The position numbers were made by a program, and so were the translations under genes. A stretch of DNA of 64,000 bases. Source: Symbiodinium natans. Its lineage: Eukaryota > Sar > Dinophyceae > Suessiales > Symbiodiniaceae. The stretch lies in the NCBI GenBank assembly GCA_905221605.1, contig CAJNDS010002415.1:177001-241000 (forward strand), written 5' to 3'. Shown here one piece after another: positions 10,201 through 23,000 of this stretch (position 1 is its first letter; each line of letters begins with the position of its first letter). The notes beneath the pieces are model-generated. The model saw nothing but the letters and a program-made list of their open reading frames with translations. It made no database searches and was not told where the DNA came from.

Positions 10201-13200
10201 ACCTGCTGAGGCCCATTCCGCTTGTTTGAGGTTTGAGGGTTCGGTGGTTGAGGGGTCATTGAGTCATGGAACTTAAGAACCCAATTATAGCTGTACTTAT
10301 AGCCCAATTGTAGACACATTAAGGCACTTAAAGGACTTATACGTGGGTTAGAAGTACAATTAGAATTGGGTCAAAAGTACCATGAACCTCCAAGTAGGGT
10401 TGAGGGTTCATGGCGAATCGTCGACATCGAGGCGCGTTGGAGTTGGGGAGTTGGGGCTCAGGGTTCAAGAGCTGTGTTGTTCGACTCACAGAGATGAGCT
10501 TGGGCGGTCTCTTCTCCGGTGGCTTTTTGTCCCAGGCTGCTTGCTCCATGGTATCACCCGGTGCATGCTTTACATAAGGCTCTCAGACCCTAAACCCTAA
10601 ACCCTAAAACGATTTGAGCCGGTGCTTGCTTACATAGGACAATAAGACCCTAAGACCCTAAGACCCTGAACCCTAAACCCTAAACCCCTAAACCCCTAAA
10701 CCCCAGAACCCTACGGTGCCTTGACGAAGCCCTCGGTGTCCATGTTGGCGATTGAGCGGCCGTTGGCGGCAAAGGAGAACTTCCCCTTGCGGAAGGCAAC
10801 ACCTGGCCCAGCTTAGGGTTTAGGATTTAGACGATTTAGGGTTTAGGGTTTAGGGTTATTCGGGTTTATTGGGTTTATAGGGTTTATAGGGTTTATAGGG
10901 CTTATAGGGTTTATAGGGTTTATAGGGTTTATAGGGTTTATAGGGTTTGGGGTTTAGGGGTTGGGGGGGGGGGGGGTTGGGGTTTGCCTAGCCGCCTACC
11001 ACTCTAGTCTCCTAAGTCGAGCGTAAGCAACCCTGCAGGCAAAATCCGCCACAACACCGACGCAAAACCTTTAACCCCCAAACCCTGGCCCCTGAAAGGC
11101 ACTGAACACATTTCTGAACATGATCCTCTTACACCCAAGAAGGGGTAATATGCAGAGGCCGACCCGCAAACGGTCCACAAGGAGGTGTTTGCAGTTTCTT
11201 TGCAAGAGCGCCGGCAAAGACTAAGGAGAAGTAATGATGCGTAGGTTCCAGTTGCACTTGCCAGCATCCGAGGTGGACCAGACATGTTCCTCAACCGTGT
11301 CTGGCTCTCAATGAGAACTAAAGCCAAGCGAGTTCTTCGATGCTGAGATCATGATCCCCAAACCCTAAACCCTAAACCCTAACCCTAAACCCTAAACCCT
11401 AAACCCTAAACCCTAAACCCTAAACCCTAAACCCTAAACCTCTTATTTCAGGACTCGGGCGGGCGGCGTCCACCTTAGGACCTAGAGTTCCGGGATTGCG
11501 AGGGAGAAGCGAAAAACATCCACGTCGAAGCACCTGGGTTTGGGGGCTTAGGGTTTAGGGCTAGGGTCTAGGGTTTTACGGTTTAGGGCTTAGGGCTTAG
11601 GGTTTAAGATTTCGGGTTTACGGCTTAAGGAGTTTGAGGGGTGTAGGTGGGGTTTAGGGTAACTTTAGGTGAGGGATGTAGGGCAAACCTGCCCAGCAAA
11701 CTCCCCCCCCGGGCCTTCTGCTTTCAGCTGCTCTTCGGTCTTCCCAACCCAGGCAACCTGAAGGGAAGCACAGGCGAGCTGGGTCTGTTCAGGGTTGAGG
11801 GCTTAGGGTTTAGGGTCTTTTCAGGGACTAAAGAAGGGACCTTACGTAGGGGTTCTTTAGGGATATATCTGGGGGTTATATGGGTGAATAAGATTAACTC
11901 CTTAAAGGGTTCTTCAGGAACCTAAAACCCTAAACCCTAAGCCTGATGCGGCTTAGACTCACGCTCAAATCAATCTGGGGGGTTGGGATTTTAGGTTCAC
12001 AAACTATGGATACCTTGTTGTGGGGCAGTAGTATGAACAACAAATGCTTGGGGGGGGGGGGTTAAACAGGGTGGCCCTAAGCCCCAAACTCCCGTTTTTG
12101 GATGCTCATCTAGATCTCTCCGCATCAGAACCCCTGAACCCTAAGCCCTAAGCCCTAAGCCCTAAACCCTAAACCCTAAGCCCTAAACCGGAAGTCACCA
12201 AGCGTGGGCACCTCTGGGTGTGTGTAGAGCACGGAGGGCACCTGCAAAACCCCTCACGCTTTCGCCGTTGTTCAGGCGTTCGGGAATGGGGCACAGGTTT
12301 GCGCGTGCTTATACTAAATTTTGCTGAAGAACAACCAAGAAGTAACACATATTTATGTTCCTCCTTATAAGGGCATATAGGGACCATAATCTTACATTTT
12401 GTGAGTTTTTAGAATAGCGGTACAGTGAATAGTACATTATGGTGCATTCTAGCAGCCTCTAGCATATCGTGGTGTGATATGCTCTAGTAAGTAAAAGTAT
12501 GCTGGAGTATCGTACAATACACTATGGTTGAGGGATACTGCGTTGCTGTAGAGGATTTAAGGGTGATCCGAAGCCCCTGAGCCTTCCCGTAGCCACTTCG
12601 ACCACGAAACGCCCGCAGCCCGAATCACACCTAATCGTGCACCCCTGACCCCAACAAGCCAAAACCCTTCGTATGGGGTGTCGGGACCCCAACAAGCCAA
12701 AACCCTTCGTATGGGGGGGTGTTCCACTGATTTCTGCCATGCCGCGTACCGACTTTGTCCTAGCTTCCCCACTGCCCCTAGAATTCAAGAGGGCTCAGGT
12801 GCTTGTGATGAGTCAGGCGTAGAAAGGGAATCTATACTGCCTAAACAGGTGCTACCCTTCACCCCTTACCCTTTACGCTTGACCCTTGACCCTGTACCCT
12901 TTCCCCTTTACCCTTTACTGTAAGCTCCTAAACCCTGAACCCTAAACCCTACCATTGGGGGTCCCAGTTCTGAATTTTCAGTGCCAAGCTCAAACCCCCT
13001 CCTGAAAAATCAGAGGTTTCGCCAAGGCACGTTGTTGTAGTCGAGGTGGGGCTTCTTGCCAGTGGCCAAGTACCTTGGTTACCGCGGCTGCAGTCTTGGG
13101 AAACGACCTCACGCTTAGAATGGGGGGTACAGGGTTTGAGACGAGCGCAAATTATAGCCCCCCAAAAATTGAGCGCGAAGTTTGAGCATTACCCCAAAAT

Positions 13201-16200
13201 CCCTATCCTTAACCCCAAACTTGAAGCCCCCCCCAACCACCCAAAACACGCCCCAAACCCCTGAATCTCAGGTTAGGCTGACCATCCAAAACCCAAACGG
13301 CCCTAAACCACAACACTCAACCCTCCCTCCCCAAGAAAGCCAAGCTGCTCGGCAACCATTGCGCCCTCGTCTTCAGCCTGAAGGCGGAATGGGGGTGAAC
13401 CAGCGTTTAGGGCTTTCGGATCACGGGGATATAGGGGTCTAGGTGGGTTTATTGGACTTGGGGGTGTTAGGGATGAAGGCGGGGCTCTTCTAGAAGCGCC
13501 TTGTGCTCTTGGATCTTGCTTGCTAATTTGGTTTTACGAGATGCGTGCGCACGGATCCTACAGAAGATCTTGCGCTCCAGTGCCAGGCTCCGGCAAGGCT
13601 CTGAGCTTTGCAGCAGGTTCGAGCTTTGAGTAGATTTAGGGTTTAGTGTTTAGGGTTTAGGGCTTGGAGTAGATGTAGGGCTCAGTGTTAGTTCGTTTAG
13701 GGTGATCGCACATTCGACGAGGTTGAGGGTTGAGGGCCGAGGCTATCCTCTAGACCGAAGACAAAGGCCTTGTGCGCCAACATCGGGCCGTGGATGATGT
13801 CGCCGATAGCCTGATTTTCCGAGGGACTCACGCAAGCTCGAAAGCCCTTGCGAAGCCTGCCGAGTTCTGTTTCTTGCTTTTTTGCAAGGCCCCGAACCCT
13901 GGAAAAGTGCCCAAGGTTTCCAGGAGTTAGGGTTTAGGGTTTAGGGTTAGCCAGGAACCCCAGGAGTTGAAAGGGTGCCCCATGTTGCTTCTTGGGTTTC
14001 TGAATAGGGGAGCGGCAGTCCCAGAACATGGGAAGTGCTGGGGGTCGGAATAGGGTCGCCACAGCACCTATCGTTTAGGGTTTAGGGTTTAGAGTTTAGG
14101 GTTTAGGGATTGGGGTTTAGGGTTTAGGGTTTGGGGTTTAGGGGCTTGGGGTTTAGGGGATTAGGGCACCTGCTTCCAGAATCGCGCTACCGACGGACCA
14201 TCTGTGAACCAACTGCCAGGTGGCGTAGATGGAAGGAACCGAGGTCTGGAAGTCGTCGTTGACCTGCTGCAATGAAGTGCCCCCTTACTATACTAACTAC
14301 AGTTAAGGGACGTATAATATGCTAAGTTAGGCTCCGTATAACCCAACTTAGGATCCTTATGCCTCTACTTATAACTAGGGGCCCCCTCCTTGTGAGTGCG
14401 GTCACGCAGCTTGTGACCCTAAACCCGTAACCCCTAACCCTTATCCGTAGTAGGGGTTTTAGAGTGCAAAACGCCTCAGGCTATAGCACCATACCCAAAC
14501 TCCTGCAATCAGGTACATGTGGCGTCCCTCATACACCCAAATCAGGACAATATTTAAATATCCCACAAAGACCAACCTATGAAAGCCAAACTTCGTTCCG
14601 CTACACCAAAGCAACTATTTACCCTACACATAGCTCCTCCTAAACTCCTAAATCCTAAACCTATAAACCCTAAACCCTAAACCCCAAACCCTAAACCCTA
14701 AACCCCAAACCCTAAACCCTAAACCCCAAACCCCAAACCCTAAACCCGGCCCTGCCTTCACCTTCTTGCCCTCCAAGGCCACACCGACCTCCTCGGCACC
14801 CAGGCCGTCACCTGGGAACCGCCCGAGCCGAGGAAGGGTGTAGGGTTTAGGGTTTGGGGTTTAGGGTTTAGGGTCTGGGGCTTAGGGTTTAGGATTTGGG
14901 GTTTGGGTTTAGGATTTGGGGTCTAGGGTTTAGGCTTGGGGAGTTGTATACCAAGTCTTCTGAGCCCCCAAAGGCACCAAACATATAGACACACCCAACT
15001 CACCACCGCTCCGAGAGATGATATTTGTCGTACCGTTCGCGTGCAAGCATGGAGGCGTAGGGCCTAATTATAGGGTTCCCGGCTCAGGGCTTCTGGGATG
15101 ACGGTTTGGGGTGTATGGAATTCTCTTATCATTATCTAAACCCTGAACCTAAACCCCCTAAACCCTAAACCCTACACCCTTCACCCTAAACCCTATACCC
15201 TAAACCCTAAATCCTCAGGGGAGGGTGGGGGGGGGGGGGGGGGGGGGTGTCTGTGTGTCTCTATTCATTTTAAAGCATCCGTTCCTTCGAGTCTAGAGTA
15301 ACCAGCAATGGGCTGCTCTCTCAAGGTACCCTACTGCAGCAAACCCCGTAATTCCTCAAACCCACAACAAGAAGGTTTAGGGTTTAGGGTTTAGGGTTTA
15401 GGGTTTAGGGTTTAGGGTTTAGGGTTTAGGGTTTAGGGGCGTATGTAGCCCAAGGTTCCCTAGTACTCCCCACTACTCCCTAGGGCTCCCCAAGCTTCCC
15501 TAAGGTTCCCTAGGTACCTACTCCCTTTGAACCCCCCGCCCTTAAGAACCCTTATAAGTAGTTCAGGGACTTCTGACGGAGCCTTACAATCCATTCTAGG
15601 GTCGTTGCTATAACGCTGTTACTTATCGGGGTCCCCTCCTTGTAATCCCATAAAGCCTAGCAGCCCCCGAGTCCGTAAACCTGAAAACCCCTAAGTCCCC
15701 CATACGCTAAACGCCTGAACCCAAAACCTTTGAACCTTAGACCCCCCAAACCAAAAGCCAACACTGAACCCCATAATTTCCAACATACAACTCCAAACCT
15801 ACTAAAACCCTAATTCAACCCTAACCTAAAACCATGAGCCCCGAAAGCCTTCAGTATTTCTAAGTTCAACCCTTAAACTGTAAACCTAAGCATTCCTAAT
15901 CCCTATATATATATATACTTGGAGGTTCGTGGGTAGTTGTAAGTAGGGGTAGAAGAACGCGTGGTAGTTATAGCTAGAAGCTCATTTAGGGCACTTCTAA
16001 CCCACCTGTGAATCCCTAAACCCTAAACCCTTGAATCCTCAAAAACTAAGAACCCTTAAACCCTTGAAACCCTTGAAGGCCTCAAACCCTTAAACCCTGA
16101 AACTCTTAAACCCTGAAACCCTTAAACCTGAAACCCTCAAACGCTAAAGCCTGCAACCCTTAAACCAACAAAGCTTGAAGCCTTGAAACCCTTGAAACCC

Positions 16201-19200
16201 TTAAACCCCTTTGAGCCCTCCAGCTCTTCAACCCTTAAACATCTAAGCCCTAAAGCCCTAAGACCCTAGACCCTAAACCTTGTAGATACCCCCCAACAAG
16301 AACCCCTAAACCCCCAAACCCCGGTATACTGCACAGGTTCTGAGCCTTGTAAACCCTAAAACCCTCAGACCCTTGACCCTAAACCTTGTATAAACGTTTA
16401 GGGTTTAGGGTTTAGGGTTTAGGGTTTAGGGTTTAGGGTTTAGGGAAATACCCGTAAACCTAAATCCCTGTAGTTCTGAGCCTTAAAAGAAGGTCCAGGG
16501 CTTCGGCGGAACTCCCGGCGGCCCACGCAAACAAGGACCACGTTGGCTTCCTCTGCGGTTCAAGATCGAGGGAATTCAGAGGGTTTGGAGTTTTAGAGGG
16601 CTTCAAGAGGGTTGTTAAGAGATTGAGGGCTTAAGAGGGTTTTAAGAGGATTTTCAGGGGTTTGGGATTTGAAGTTGAGAAGGTGGCGGCTGGAGAACCA
16701 AACCTATGTTGCCTACACCCAAGAAGCTACCTCCGCCTAACAAACTCAGGCAACGCTAACGAGGGCTAATGCGGCACATTTCGTGTTTTGTTTTTTTGAG
16801 GCACCTTCTTTTGTTATTTGAATTGCTTTTTTTTTTGGGGGGGGGGAGGGGGGGGTAGCCCTTAAACTCCATACTGAACCCTAAAGCTTATAAAAGCTTC
16901 CCCCTAATACTAAACCCCAACCAGAAATTCAATTGCTATGTTTCGCGAACCCTCCCGGCACCCAGCCCAATACTAAACCTGTTTGAGAATTAGGGGGGGA
17001 GTGGGGGGGGGGGGGGGGGTTGAGTGCATCCGCCCTTGAGTTGAGCCATTAAGGTTTCAAATTTTTAGGGCTGAAGGTGCAGAGGGTGCCGGTTTTGGGA
17101 TCAAGCCTTAGAGGGAATAATCAGAGGATTAGGGTTAGGCTTCGGATGTAAGGCTTTAAGTTTTAGGCCCGCCCTAATTTTAAATAGTTTCCGGCCGAGG
17201 CGACATTTGGAGTTAAGGGGGGGGGGGGGGGGGTAGTATTAGGGGAAGGGATTAACCCTATAACCTGTAACTCTATCAAGCTGCAACTCTATAGCCCTGT
17301 AAGCCTATAACCCCATAACCCTAAACCACTAGTGATCCGAGACCCTAAACCCTAAACCCTAAGCCCTAAACCCTAAACCCTAAACCCTAAACCATGTCAA
17401 CCTCGGAGTCCCCAAAGAACGCTGAGGGCCAGAGCCATGCTCTCTGCCGCCCCGCCAGCGGCCGGCTCCGTCGTGACCTGCGCGCACCCCCCGCATTTTG
17501 TTTCATGATGGGTTTGGGGTTTAGGGTTTAGGGCTCGGGTTTAGGGTTTAGGGTTTAGGGCTTAGGACTTAGAATTTAGGGCTTAGGGTTTAGGGTTTAG
17601 GGTTTGGGGTTTAGAGTCTAGGGCTAGGGTTTAGGGTTTAGGGTTTGGGGGTTTAGGGTTTAAGTTTCGGGGTTTAGGGGGTTAGGGGTTTAGGTTTTGG
17701 ATTAGGGGTGTAGAGCTATAGGGTTTAGAGGTTTGCGACACATTAACCCCGAAACCCTAAACCCCAAACTGTACATCCTAAACGCTAAACCCCAACCCCA
17801 ACTAAACCACACACACCGGCTTTCCCGGTAACCTAAGAGTAAGGGGTACCCCCGTTTATTTAATGAGGCCCAACAGGGACCGTAGCCCGACAAAAATGAA
17901 TATGGGTACTAGTCTTCAACTTCGCGGCTTCGGGGTTTAGGGTTCAGGGGTTGAGTGGTTGAGGGGTTTAGGTTTAGGTGTTTAAGGGTTGAAAGGGTTT
18001 TAGGGTCTAAGGTCTAGGGTTTATCAGGACTTGCGGTTTTGGGATTAAGGTGTGGGGTTTGGGGCTAAACCCCCAAACCGTAAGAGTAAAAAGTCCCGAG
18101 CGCACCTTGACCGTGCTGCCAGTCTTCTCCACGGCTGTCACCTCGTTGCCAAAAATGCCATAGTGACTTTTTGCTGCTTAGGAAAAAGAAGCCCTGCAAC
18201 TGCTTGAAAGGACCCCATATATGGGAGTTTACGAAAATAGGGGACCCCTAATATAGACCCCAAAGAGTAGGATCTCTTATAAAAAGAACCCCATTAATGT
18301 ACCCTAAACCCTAAGCCCTACTATCGTAAACCCCCACATTGTTTCTGGGTGAAGGCCGTCAAGTGCAAGCTCTCAGCCTTGAATCAGGCCCCCCACACCC
18401 CCCCACATGCAGACCAAACGGCTGACCCTACTGACCCTACTAACTGTAAAACCTTAAAGCAATGCCAACCCGAAACCCTAAACTAGTTCATGGTTGCGAT
18501 CGTATCAAAAATTGAAGTTTCTACTCCTTATTGGGTTTAAGTGCCCTTAAAAATGTAAAATATTACCCAAACCATGACCAAGTAAACCCTAAACCCAAAG
18601 TTCAGAGCTGCTTTGGGGCTTCGGCCTTGGTCGACATCTTGAAGTCCATGCCCTGCTTCTTCCTTGCTGTGGGGGGCCGATGAGGAGGAGACTTGTTGGG
18701 GGGTTTGGGGTTTAGGGTTTAGGGGTTTAGGGTTTAAGGGTTTAGGGGTTCAGGAGTTTAGGGTTGACATGGCTTAGTGCTTCGGGTCATGTGGCGAACA
18801 AGCAAGGTGGAGAACGGGATCCACCCGTTGCTAAGCAGAAAACTCCGCCCGCGAGCCTATAGGACCCCGAGGCAGACGTACACCGGATGCGGAGTGGTTT
18901 GACGCAGAGTTTGGGAGTGGATGGCCCAGAGAGACCTGAAGGAGCTTTGCAAGAGTGTCGACGGCAAGGCGTGATGATGATGATGATGATGATGATGATA
19001 ATGATGATGATGATGATGATGATGATGAGGCGCCAAGTGTCAGCCGCAATCTGCTTTTGTCAAGGTTAGGCGTGGAAGTGCACCACGCGTGCAGTGACCA
19101 AGGCTTCTCCAGAGGTTCAGCGGGGTGCAAGCTCAATTACCGACTGCATCGCTTCCCGGGAGGGATGGCCTTCCGCAACAACCTCTGGGAGATAAGTACT

Positions 19201-19978
19201 TGTCGGAGACGACACGTCTGTGGAAGTGCGTAACACGGCAGTTTACGGTTTAGGGTTTAAGGTTTAGGATTACAAAGGTGCATTTTGTTGTTTTGCCTAG
19301 AGGGTGATAAAGGAACAAGAACCCCCCCAAAAAAGGGAATAAGGGCACTACTAGGCATCCTAGAAAATAGTTGAACCAATATAGCTATATACCTTATAGC
19401 CACTCCTCGAAATACACCCTTCGAACGAAAAGGTCCCTCAAGCCTCAAGCAAGCTGCTTCTTGGATTTGGAGGTTGGCCACCCTAGTTTCATAATAGGCA
19501 GCAACGGCGAATGGGCGGCGGGCAGAGCATTCTAAGGTAGGCCCGTGCCTCTCTTTTTGTTGCGGGGGTTTTCCTTTTCATGTGTGGGGAGATCATCCCC
19601 ATTCAAGGGGCTCTTCTTTGTAGCGATTGGGGCAACTGTGGACAAAATAATCTTGCGACAAGGAGCCCCCGCCCCCCCCCCCCCCCCCCCCCCCCTGTTA
19701 ATAAGTAGAACGAAGGATCCTAAATTGGGTTTCAAGTCTAATTAATAACTTTGGTCACAAGTCCCTTAACTACAGTTAGCATAGTAAAGTGGCCCATCCT
19801 TGTAACCCCTAAACCCTAAACCGTAAACCCTAAGCCTAAACCCTAACCCTAAGCCCTAAAACCCTAATAAACCCTACTCACAGGACGAGCTGCAGAATCT
19901 TCTGCATCTCCTTGGACACCTCGCCATCGATGCCGACGCCTGGATGCGGTTTAGGGTTTAGGGTTTAGGGTTTAGGGT

Positions 19979-20010
<32 letters not shown>

Positions 20011-23000
20011 GGTTCAGGGTTTAGGGTTTAGGGTTTAGGGCTAGTACCCTAAACCCTCCTAAAACCCTAAACCCCTAACCCCCTTGTGTGAGTCCGTCAT
20101 CGGATCTGCCGGATGTCTCTTGGGCATAATCGGGGATCTTCCGAGTTCCCCTAGTGGTGTCACTGCATGTGACTGTGACAAAGATGTTAAACCCTAAGCC
20201 CTAAACCCTAAACCCTAAAACCCTAAACCCTAAAACCCTAAACCCTAAACGCCCTCATCCTGTCGGATCTCTTTGCCGCGGTAGCGGAAGCTGCCTGTCT
20301 CAACGGACCCACACTTAAAGGTCTAGATCAGGTCCTGAATGATCCAGTCAGAGCACGGATCACATGCCCATAACAGATCATCCACATGCGATGTCATGAG
20401 CACCTGTACAACCCCATTGGCATCTGCATAGCTGTACAATGCACGGCAAATGCGGTTCTCTCGCAGACCCTTAGGGTTTAGGGTTTAGGCTTTAGGCTTT
20501 AGGGTTTAGGGTTTAAGGTTTAGGGTTTAGGGTTTAGGGTTTAGGACCTCCAAAACAAGTTCAGGGCTACTATCGTGCACTTAGGGATCTGGCAAAGCAG
20601 GCTGGAGGTTCAGAGTTTGGGGGATGCGATGGGGGTTTGGGGTTTAGGGTTCTAAATGGGTTTGGGGTTTGGGGTTTAGGGTTTGGGGGCTGGGGTAGGG
20701 GGAATGGGGTTAGGGTTCGGGCTTACGTTTTGGGATTGAGGGTTTGAGAGTTGGGGTTGGGCTTGGGGTTTATTGAGCCTTTAGGGTTGAGGTATAAGGG
20801 TTTAGCTCTAAAACCTAAACCCATTCGCGCACCCGACGGACCATGAAGTCTTAACACCCCCTTGGTTCGGTCGAATAAGCTAGGGTTTAGGGTTTTGGGC
20901 AGGTCCAGTCCAAGTTTCTTTTTTTGTTCGGGGTAGGGGCGCGTTAGAGCAGTAGGGGCTCGAGCGGTTGAACGCCCCCTAAGGGCTTTAAGGTTTCTTC
21001 CCTGTTTAGGGTAGGGGTTGAACCCTGAAGACCCGAAACCCTAAACCCTAAACCCCAAACCCCAAACCCTAAACCCTAACTCCCACCCCCGCCCCCAAAC
21101 AAAAAAAAACAAACACTAAGCAGGCGTAAGGCCTCCAATGGTCGGAAGGAACTCGACAACCTCTGTCGGAGGGAAGATGTAGGGGGGGGGGGGGGGGGTT
21201 CTATTGAATGACCCTAAACCCTAAACCCCAAACCCTGAGACCTAAATCCTAAAAACTAGCCCTAAACCCTAAACGACCCTAAGCCCCAAACCCTAAACTG
21301 CCCTGAAACCCTGAACCCTAAAGTTACTTCAGAAGAGAAACTCGAACCAAGAAAATGCAAAAGCCCATCGCTCGGCTACCAAGAATGACCCTAGACCTCA
21401 TTAAACCGAAACTACCCGAAACCCTAAACCAGCCTTCTCTTGACCCTAAACCCAAAATCCTAAACCCTGAACACTAAACACTAAACCCTAAACCCTAAAC
21501 CCTAAACTCTAAACTTTGAGGGGATGATCGTGGTCGCTGTTTAAGGCTCACGCATTAGGCTTTCTAAGGGTCGAGGGCTTAGGTTGGGCGTTGCGAGATG
21601 ATTGTAGTAAGGGACTTATAACCTAAGCTAGGCTCCTTGTAACCCAATTTAGGGCTCTCATAACTCTACTTATAGCTCGGGGTCCCTCCTTGTAGGGGGC
21701 GTTTTGGGCCTTCACATTGTCGAAACCATTGCAAATGGCGTAACGTATCATACGCTTAGCCTGGATCATCTCAAGCCTGTGATTCTCAGTACGTGTTTAT
21801 GGTTTAGGGTTTAGGGTTCAGGGTTTAGGGTTTTTCACATCACCAAAAAAGTCTGGTACCAGGTCTCTGGGCTGCTAAGCTCTTCAGTCGTTTTCCATAA
21901 TGCTGCTCTATATATCTGCGGGTATAGGCCCAAGGTGGAGATGAGACAAAACGCTTTAACCTCAACCCCAACTCCGAAGACACCCTAAACACCTGAAACT
22001 GCCAGCAAGACAACAATAACCTCCAAGCTAACCCTAAAGCGTAGACCCAAACCCTAAACCCTAAGCCCTAAACCCTAAACCCTAAACCCTAAACCCTAAA
22101 CCCTAAACCGCAAACCCTAAACCCTAATTAACCCCCGAGCCCTCATCACTGAACACGAATTCCCAAGCACCTGCAACCCGAATCCTAATTGCTGGCTTGT
22201 AGAGCCCGGTAGTAATCGCATAGAGCCGCCAACCCCAATAGTCCCTCCAGTTCTAAAGACCCAGGTTCCTCAACCCCTGGCCCCCCCGCCTGAGCCCTAG
22301 ACCCGAAATACTGACTCACTGCTGGCACCCTAAACCCTAAACCCTACACCCTAAACCCTAGACCCTGACCAACCCCTAGTCAACCCCAGAACCTAAAACC
22401 TAAAGCCCTACTCAACCCGAACCCCCCCCGAACTCTAATCCCCAAGCAGTCAAAGAACTCCAAACCCTTAAGCCCCTCAACCCCACACCCTAAACCCTAA
22501 ACCCTAAACCCTAAACCCTAAACCCTAAACCCTCAGCAGCCCTGAACCCGGCTCAACCCTGAACCCTTAAACCTCTGAACTCTGAACCCGGACCCTAAAC
22601 CCTAAGCCTCCAGAAGTTGGGTGACTCTAAAAACAACCTGGATCAACCCTAAACCCTGGAGCCTCAGCTCCTAAACCCCAAGCAGTTGGGAGGGGTGACC
22701 TGTTAAGCTCCAGAAGCCCCCCAAAACCCCTAACCCCTAACCCCTAAACCCTAACCCCTAACCCCTAACCCCTAAATCCTAAACCCTAACCTTCCCCAAG
22801 TCCAAGAGGTTTGGGGTGACTCAGTTTAGCCGAGGTGCGGTGACTTTGGAGCCCAGGCGCTCATAGACGGATCCGAGCTCCAGGCCGATAACCTCGGGTT
22901 TAGGGGTTTGGGGTTTAGGTTTTAGGGTTAGGGGTTTGGGGTCAGGGCTTTGGGTTTACGGCTTAGGGCTTGGGGTTTGGGGTTTGCGGTTTAGATAGAG

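Noticed and set aside
12522-12788. Coding frames at 12.5-12.8 kb
   Set aside because: A local direct duplication of CCCAACAAGCCAAAACCCTT lengthens the frames; nothing matches E3 and flanking exons 28 and 29 join without it.
18887-19233. Poly-Asp/poly-Met protein around 19 kb
   Set aside because: Driven by an ATG trinucleotide microsatellite inside a DLD intron, with no supporting motif or splice signals.
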